17,635 nucleotides of DNA from JAYUHK01 sp043767025. GTDB taxonomy: Bacteria > Bacteroidota > Bacteroidia > Chitinophagales > Saprospiraceae. Below, piece by piece: positions 13,415 to 17,635 of this stretch. The notes under the pieces are model-generated. The model saw only the letters and a program-made list of their open reading frames with translations. It was not told where the DNA came from and did no database searches. Position 1 is the first letter of the stretch. Every line of letters starts with the position of its first letter. The stretch is taken from the NCBI GenBank assembly GCA_043767025.1, contig JAYUHK010000103.1:1-17635 (forward strand), read 5' to 3'. The position numbers were made by a program, and so were the translations under genes.

Positions 13415-14413
13415 TTAGTTTTGCGAAAAAGTGAGTTTAAAAATTGTTCCAGTAGGTTGATTATCAGTTATTTGGATAGTTCCTTCGTGTGCTTTTACGA
13501 TTTGAGAAACGATAAAAAGCCCGAGTCCAGTTCCTTTGGTTTTGCGCGTATCTTCGTTGCCAACTCGATAGAATTTTTGAAAAATTTTTCGTTTTTCTTT
13601 GTCCGAAATTCCGACACCACAGTCTGCAACTTGCAGGTGTAGTTCGTTGGCAATCAGCGATGTTTTCAACTCGATTTTTGCGGCGTTGGGCGAATACTTT
13701 ATGGCGTTTTCGAGCAGGTTGATTAGTACCGAACTGAATCCTAACTTGTCTAAATTCGCCCAAACAACGGTGTCACAATTAGTGAAATAAATTTCTGCAT
13801 TTGGGTGTTTTTCTTTTTGAGTAAAAATAATATTTTCTATCAATTCCTGAATGTTAATTACCTCAAAGACAGGCGAATACGCTGTTTCTAACTTTGCCGC
13901 CAGCAGCAAATTATCTACCAAATACGTTAGTCTGTCTGTTTCTTTCAGCGCAGTTTTCGTGAGTTGGTCGGAGTGATTTTTTTCTAAATTTCGCTTCAAA
14001 AAAGTTTCCAACAAGAGCCTCACGGACGCTATCGGCGACTTCAATTCGTGGGTGATAGAAAGCAAAAAATTTCTTCGCTGTTGAGCCGCCAAAATCTCTT
14101 TCGTATAGCTGCGGTGAATGAGCCAAATACCGATGAGCAACGTGAAGAAAAAAAACAAGGCTTCCCCAAAAATCATCAATTCTTGGTGCTTATATTTCAA
14201 TGCAAGTAATTGATAATCAGCATTTTGAACGAAAGTTTCTTCATTGACGTAAGTTTGTTCCGCCGCCATTCCCATTCGCATCAGCTCTGCTTTGGCTTGA
14301 AAAGCATCTTGATTTTTGGTGTAGAGCAAAATCGCCCACCACGTAAATGCCATCAACATATAGCAAATTACGCCATAAGACATCAACAAAATTCGACTGC
14401 TTTTCTGCTCCAT
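13415..14413 (-). CDS. membrane sensor histidine kinase, no response regulator adjacent
   Basis: This 332-aa two-component sensor has two transmembrane helices (about 10-31 and 80-100) flanking a small periplasmic segment of about 48 residues. The HisKA domain has the phospho-acceptor His122 in SITHELKSPIAS. The HATPase domain has an N box NLLENAIKY (232-240), G1 DCGVGI (264-269), an F-box-like IFQKFYRV (277-284) and G2 GTGLGL (294-299). All catalytic motifs look intact. No HAMP or PAS domain is evident between the second helix and HisKA. No response regulator is encoded next to it on either side. It lies between the PorE-like gene (48 bp upstream) and the amine-oxidase-like gene (18 bp downstream), suggesting an envelope-related signal. 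A perfect 17-bp palindrome lies in the upstream gap. Confidence 0.93.
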   Translation of the reverse strand: MEQKSSRILLMSYGVICYMLMAFTWWAILLYTKNQDAFQAKAELMRMGMAAEQTYVNEETFVQNADYQLLALKYKHQELMIFGEALFFFFTLLIGIWLIHRSYTKEILAAQQRRNFLLSITHELKSPIASVRLLLETFLKRNLEKNHSDQLTKTALKETDRLTYLVDNLLLAAKLETAYSPVFEVINIQELIENIIFTQKEKHPNAEIYFTNCDTVVWANLDKLGFSSVLINLLENAIKYSPNAAKIELKTSLIANELHLQVADCGVGISDKEKRKIFQKFYRVGNEDTRKTKGTGLGLFIVSQIVKAHEGTIQITDNQPTGTIFKLTFSQN

Positions 14414-14430
14414 TTATTATGAATTTGACA

Positions 14431-14447
14431 GCTTTTGTGACAAAAGC
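14431..14447. promoter_or_regulatory. perfect 17-bp palindrome upstream of the kinase gene
   Basis: GCTTTTGT-G-ACAAAAGC is a perfect inverted repeat with a single central base, in the 48-bp gap 18 bases before the kinase start. A second TGTGACAAAA half-site follows at about 14451. It may be an operator or a small hairpin. No T-run follows, so an intrinsic terminator is less likely. Confidence 0.35.
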
Positions 14448-14461
14448 ACCTGTGACAAAAA

Positions 14462-16501
14462 TTATTCCAAAATCTTGAAAGTAGTCCTTCGATTGGCTTG
14501 ATACTGTTCTTCCGTGCATTTTTGGCAAACACAAACTACTGCGGGGCTGCTTTCGCCGTAGCCTTTGGCGACCAAACGCTCCGATTTTATGCTTCTTCCG
14601 ATGAGGTACTCCACGGCAGATTGGGCGCGACGTTGCGAAAGTTCTTCATTGTAGCGGTCGTTTCCACGACAATCTGTATGCGAAGACAGTTGGATTTTTA
14701 TGCTCGGATTTTTATCCAAAATACCAGCCAACTTGTCCAACGACGGGCGTGCGTCGTCCCGAATATCCCATTTATCGAAATCGTAATAAATATTTTCCAA
14801 CACAATTTCTTTGTTCGTAAATATTTTATCCAACAAAATCTCCAATTCAAAGCGTTGGGTAGGGTTGTCGGGGTCTTTTCCGATGCCTCGCGTAGAAAAT
14901 TTTGCGTCATTTTTTAAATAATTTGGACAAGAAGCCGCAAACGAATAATCTATATTTTCCCGAAGTTCTAACGTAAAATAGCCATCTTCCCCTGTCACAA
15001 ATTCACGAACTTCGTTATTTCCAAATTTTGCACTTACTACGCTGTTTTTCAACGGTTTATGCCCAATTACTCGACTGTTTGGATTGTCTGCTATTTCGTA
15101 AATATTCTCTACCACATAGCCGTCCAAAATTAATTTATAGACTGGAATTTTTGCTTTTACTGTATCTTTTGGAGTATTAATTACCACTGCAGCCGGCGGA
15201 TTAGGTGGCGTTCTTTTTTCAAAAGCGTATATGTCATCGCCGCCTTTCCCGCCCGTCCGATTAGAAGTAAAATAACCTTTTTGAAAGACCCCTTTTTTTC
15301 TATCTGTCTGATTATCAACTACTAACGCAAAATCATCTGCACTCGAATTGATGGGCGACTTCATGTTTTGGGGCGGTGACCAAGTATCTTTTCCCGTCTT
15401 ATAAGTCTTAAAAATATCCAATCCACCCATGCCAGTCAGTCCGTCGGAAGCAAAATAAAGCGTGTCTGCGTCAATGGACGGATACATTTCGTTGGCGGTA
15501 GAGTTGATGTTGCGGCTCAACAATCGTGGTGTTTGCCAAGCATCGTTTTTTTTGTCACAAATATACAAATCAAAGCCTCCCCAACCGTCTGATTTATTGC
15601 AAGAAAAATATAAAATATTTCCATCTTGTGACAGTGCAGGGTGTGCAAAATTAACTTTTTCGTCCATCGAAAAGGGCAAAATTTCGGGTTCTTCCCAACT
15701 ATCTTTCCCTTTTTTGGCTATCATCAATTTACAATAACTATCCGCGCCTTTTTGTTCAGAATAGCAGCGAGAAAATACCATAGTCTTTCCGTCGGCACTG
15801 AACGAAGCCGTCCCTTCATTTTTTTGCGTATTGAGTTGATTATCAAACTTTTGCACTTGATTTTTTGCTGGATTTACGACGTACAAATCCGAAAACTGTC
15901 GCCCTGTCCAACGGTAAATATTATCATCTTTCAACTTCTCTGCCGCATTTCTATCCGAAGTAAATACCAACTGCCCGTCCTGATACATGGCTGGCGCATA
16001 GTCAGCCGCAGCCGAGTTAAAAGCCTGATTTTCAACTACATACTCATTGTATTGAGTATTTTTGAGCCATTCCTCCGCTATCGTGCAGGCAGTAATTTCC
16101 TTTCGATACTCGTACGGACTGCCGATTTCTATTCCGAGCTGCTTAAACGCTTCGGCGGCTTCCTTATACTGCTGGCTTTTTTTCAGCGAAAAAGCATACT
16201 GCCGCAGGGCTTCAGAGCCAAATCCATTGTCGTAGGCTTGCTTATAAACTGGAATTGCATTCTCATTTTTACCCAACTGACGGTAAGACTCTGCAAGCAT
16301 GAAGGCAATCTTTCCTTTTTCGGAACGATTTTTTGATTTTTCGAGTTCCTGTGACAAAAATTTGCTTGCCACCGAAAACTGTTTTCGCTCAAAAGCAGTC
16401 TTTCCGTCGCGAATTTTGAGCGTGTAAGTGCAGGATAAAATAGTTCCCAGCATAAAAAAAAGAAAAATTCTTATAACTAAAATTTTGTGCATGACATTCA
16501 A
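14462..16501 (-). CDS. PorE-like TPR/PD40/OmpA lipoprotein
   Basis: This 679-aa lipoprotein (lipobox ILSC, Cys24) has four regions. TPR-like helices run from about 30 to 130 (MLAESYRQLGKNENAIPVYKQAYDNG). A PD40/WD40-like propeller spans about 165-430, with repeats such as SFSADGKTMVFSR, ALSQDGNILYFSCNKSDGWGG and YFTSNRTGGKGGDDIYAF. A carboxypeptidase-regulatory-like beta domain covers about 455-550 (LILDGYVVE, TGEDGYFTLEL). An OmpA_C domain follows (562-679), with Asp610 of HTD and Arg625 both present, so peptidoglycan binding should be intact. This order is that of PorE, the type IX secretion protein tying the PorKN/PorP ring to peptidoglycan, but Bacteroidota carry several paralogues and no other por/gld gene is in view. 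It starts an apparent operon with the histidine kinase and amine-oxidase-like genes. Met4 is an alternative start. Confidence 0.88.
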   Translation of the reverse strand: MNVMHKILVIRIFLFFMLGTILSCTYTLKIRDGKTAFERKQFSVASKFLSQELEKSKNRSEKGKIAFMLAESYRQLGKNENAIPVYKQAYDNGFGSEALRQYAFSLKKSQQYKEAAEAFKQLGIEIGSPYEYRKEITACTIAEEWLKNTQYNEYVVENQAFNSAAADYAPAMYQDGQLVFTSDRNAAEKLKDDNIYRWTGRQFSDLYVVNPAKNQVQKFDNQLNTQKNEGTASFSADGKTMVFSRCYSEQKGADSYCKLMIAKKGKDSWEEPEILPFSMDEKVNFAHPALSQDGNILYFSCNKSDGWGGFDLYICDKKNDAWQTPRLLSRNINSTANEMYPSIDADTLYFASDGLTGMGGLDIFKTYKTGKDTWSPPQNMKSPINSSADDFALVVDNQTDRKKGVFQKGYFTSNRTGGKGGDDIYAFEKRTPPNPPAAVVINTPKDTVKAKIPVYKLILDGYVVENIYEIADNPNSRVIGHKPLKNSVVSAKFGNNEVREFVTGEDGYFTLELRENIDYSFAASCPNYLKNDAKFSTRGIGKDPDNPTQRFELEILLDKIFTNKEIVLENIYYDFDKWDIRDDARPSLDKLAGILDKNPSIKIQLSSHTDCRGNDRYNEELSQRRAQSAVEYLIGRSIKSERLVAKGYGESSPAVVCVCQKCTEEQYQANRRTTFKILE

Positions 16502-16505
16502 AATA

Positions 16506-16550
16506 AGGAATGAAGAAAAAATAAGTAGTTTATTTTAGACGCGTTTCTAA
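16506..16550. repeat. 45-bp minimal form of palindromic repeat B
   Basis: It contains only the two ends of the 163-bp repeat, joined: GAATGAAGAAAAAATAAGTA and TTTATTTTAGACGCGTTTCT. The core between them is absent. It lies just upstream of the PorE-like start, a position like that of copy 2 before the M1-like gene. Confidence 0.65.
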
Positions 16551-16554
16551 ACGC
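16541..16554 (-). terminator. possible hairpin between the CpeT-like and PorE-like genes
   Basis: GCGTTT-AG-AAACGC, read on the minus strand, lies 15-28 bases after the stop codon of the CpeT-like gene. It overlaps the end of the minimal repeat. No clean T-run follows, so termination is uncertain. Confidence 0.3.
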
Positions 16555-16568
16555 CCAAATTTTGCTTT

Positions 16569-17213
16569 TTATTTCAATTTTACAAAATCGTAACCGCTTT
16601 TTACCGCGCCCCACATTTGTTTTCCGGTCTTATCGAACCCCCTGTCCCAACTTTTGATGCCTTTTGGCGTGACCGTGACCTCCGAAGTCGCGTAAGCCGC
16701 GCCGCGCAACGTACTTTCGCAACCCTTTTCTCGAGTAGCTCCCGCATAATTTCCGTTTTTATCCAACGTCAGATAGACCGCGCAGCCGTCTTTGAGGTCT
16801 AAATTTTTTAGAGAAAGCGTGTCAAACATTTCGGGGGTTTTCCAAGCTCCGATGAATTTTTTTTCGTCTTTTATCAAATAAACGCTGCTCTTAAACGTCT
16901 GATTATCAACCTGTTCGACTTTATAAACTCGCTGCCGATACGGTTTTTGCTGGTTGGCTGTCACCGCCTGCTCCACGTAAAGCCAACGCTCTGCGGATTC
17001 TTTTTTCTCCCAAATAGACTGCATTCGAAGCGTAATATCAAAAAAAGAAGTGTCGCTTTTGGACTGCGCGCTGCTGTTATAAGAACCTTTCATGTGGCTG
17101 ACCAACGTGTTTAAATCGTCATTTGGGCTTTTCATTTTTTTTGTCACAGAACAAGCATAAAACGAAAATAAAAATAAAATAAATCCCGAAAATTTGTAAA
17201 AAAATGTCTTCAT
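16569..17213 (-). CDS. CpeT/CpcT-family lipoprotein
   Basis: CpeT/CpcT proteins were first described as phycobilin chromophore lyases of cyanobacteria, but homologues are common in non-phototrophs, where the function is unknown. This 214-aa copy has a lipoprotein signal (FYAC, Cys21). Family landmarks follow: LVSHMKGSYNSSAQSKSD (37-54), IWEKKESAERWLYVEQA (67-83), PYRQRVYKV (91-99), DGCAVYLT (142-149), GCESTLRGAAYATSEV (164-179) and SWDRGFDKTGKQMWGAVKSGYDF (188-210). Nothing in the window suggests phycobilisomes, so a bilin-lyase role is unlikely (inference); binding of another ligand is possible. It precedes the PorE-like gene by 67 bp containing the minimal repeat and is divergent from the FKBP gene. 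Confidence 0.85.
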   Translation of the reverse strand: MKTFFYKFSGFILFLFSFYACSVTKKMKSPNDDLNTLVSHMKGSYNSSAQSKSDTSFFDITLRMQSIWEKKESAERWLYVEQAVTANQQKPYRQRVYKVEQVDNQTFKSSVYLIKDEKKFIGAWKTPEMFDTLSLKNLDLKDGCAVYLTLDKNGNYAGATREKGCESTLRGAAYATSEVTVTPKGIKSWDRGFDKTGKQMWGAVKSGYDFVKLK

Positions 17214-17265
17214 AATTTCAAATATAATTTTTTTGTGAATGTGAACTTTTTAGTTTTTTTGAGCT

Positions 17266-17273
17266 TACCTTTG
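17266..17273 (+). promoter_or_regulatory. -7 element (TACCTTTG) for the FKBP gene
   Basis: TACCTTTG followed by C is identical to the element before the DUF177-rpmF operon. It lies 36 bases before the ATG. The nearest TTTG upstream (17232-17235) is 30 bases away, too far for an ordinary -33 box. Confidence 0.55.
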
Positions 17274-17309
17274 CAAGATAGGAATTAATGTTAAAAACAA
17301 TCTGATTAA

Positions 17310-17635
17310 ATGAAAAATTACATTTGGATAATTGCTTTGATAAGTTTTTTTTTCGCAGCTTGCTCGAAAGACCAAACTTCGATTGACAAAGATATTATTG
17401 TTAAATACCTGAAAGACAACAACTTAACTGCTCAATCAACAGGCGAAGGACTGTACTACATCATAGATACGCTCGGAAATGGCGCAGACTTTCCGACCGT
17501 CAATTCTACCGTCGAGATGTATTATAAAGGATATTTGACCGACGGAAAAGTGTTCGACCAAACGCTGCGCCCGTCGGGAGTCCTGAAATATCCGCTCACT
17601 TCGCTCATCACAGGCTGGCAAATTGGTGTCCCAAA
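17310..17635 (+). CDS. FKBP-type peptidyl-prolyl isomerase lipoprotein, 5' part
   Basis: The gene runs off the window end; 108 full codons are visible. It starts with a lipoprotein signal, MKNYIWIIALISFFFAAC (Cys18), followed by a helical linker. The beginning of an FKBP domain comes next: GEGLYYIIDTLGNG (about 50-63), then VEMYYKGYLTDGKVFDQT (about 71-88), then YPLTSLITGWQIGVPK, the strand-helix containing the conserved GW and the usual VIxGWxxG motif. FKBPs catalyse cis-trans isomerisation of prolyl bonds and help fold exported proteins; the lipid anchor places this one in the periplasm or at a membrane surface. ATG 17310 is chosen because it begins the signal peptide and follows a TACCTTTG element. 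Identity is sure; the C-terminus is unseen. Confidence 0.9.
   Translation, partial: MKNYIWIIALISFFFAACSKDQTSIDKDIIVKYLKDNNLTAQSTGEGLYYIIDTLGNGADFPTVNSTVEMYYKGYLTDGKVFDQTLRPSGVLKYPLTSLITGWQIGVP

Noticed and set aside
15641..16336. 231-codon plus-strand ORF opposite the PorE-like gene
   Set aside because: It is fully antisense to a multi-domain lipoprotein gene with clear motifs, and its composition is shadow-like.
17219..17226. TATATTTG on the minus strand as promoter of the CpeT-like gene
   Set aside because: It matches TAnnTTTG but sits only five bases before the ATG, so transcription would start at or after the start codon; a leaderless transcript is possible but unsupported.

Overview
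The window looks like a chromosomal stretch from a Bacteroidota bacterium, possibly of the Saprospiria/Chitinophagia side (lineage below phylum is a guess). The evidence is: start-proximal TAnnTTTG -7 elements instead of TATAAT; almost no Shine-Dalgarno sequences; AT-rich intergenic DNA; lipoproteins with Bacteroidota-style lipoboxes; a PorE-like TPR/PD40/OmpA lipoprotein; and an M1-peptidase/outer-membrane-barrel fusion. No phage, plasmid, CRISPR, transposase, tRNA or rRNA was found.

Layout. (1) 1-5624, all on +: the 3' end of a small DUF6252-like protein; a gap with a candidate small RNA and a terminator; a divergent thiolase; a 738-bp gene-free mosaic of palindromic repeats; a DUF177/YceD gene plus rpmF (bL32) ending in a strong terminator; RidA; an unrecognised 180-aa protein; and trpS. 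(2) 5621-8659, on -: a 1012-aa M1-like peptidase with a C-terminal barrel, convergent with trpS and overlapping its stop codon. (3) 8660-9024: a 163-bp palindromic repeat and a promoter. (4) 9025-11187, on +: two neighbouring paralogues sharing a Cys-containing NPSFE-type domain, one a lipoprotein and the other carrying an OmpA-type anchor. (5) 11188-11620: a composite repeat of three evenly spaced hairpins. (6) 17213-11621, on -: a CpeT-like lipoprotein, a PorE-like lipoprotein, an orphan histidine kinase and a copper-amine-oxidase-like secreted protein, the last three probably one operon. (7) 17310-end, on +: the start of an FKBP-type lipoprotein.

How it fits together. Region 1 is mostly housekeeping (ribosome, tRNA charging, metabolite repair, acyl-CoA chemistry). 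Regions 2-7 are dominated by envelope proteins: secreted, lipid-anchored, peptidoglycan-binding or outer-membrane. The most unusual feature is that three enzyme-family proteins lack residues their families need: the thiolase has Ser for the second catalytic Cys, the M1 protein has HGIGH for HExxH and Phe for the catalytic Tyr, and the amine-oxidase-like protein lacks the copper histidines. The second is a palindromic repeat family whose two full copies have the same length and differ in sequence while keeping base pairing; a 45-bp end-only copy lies elsewhere.
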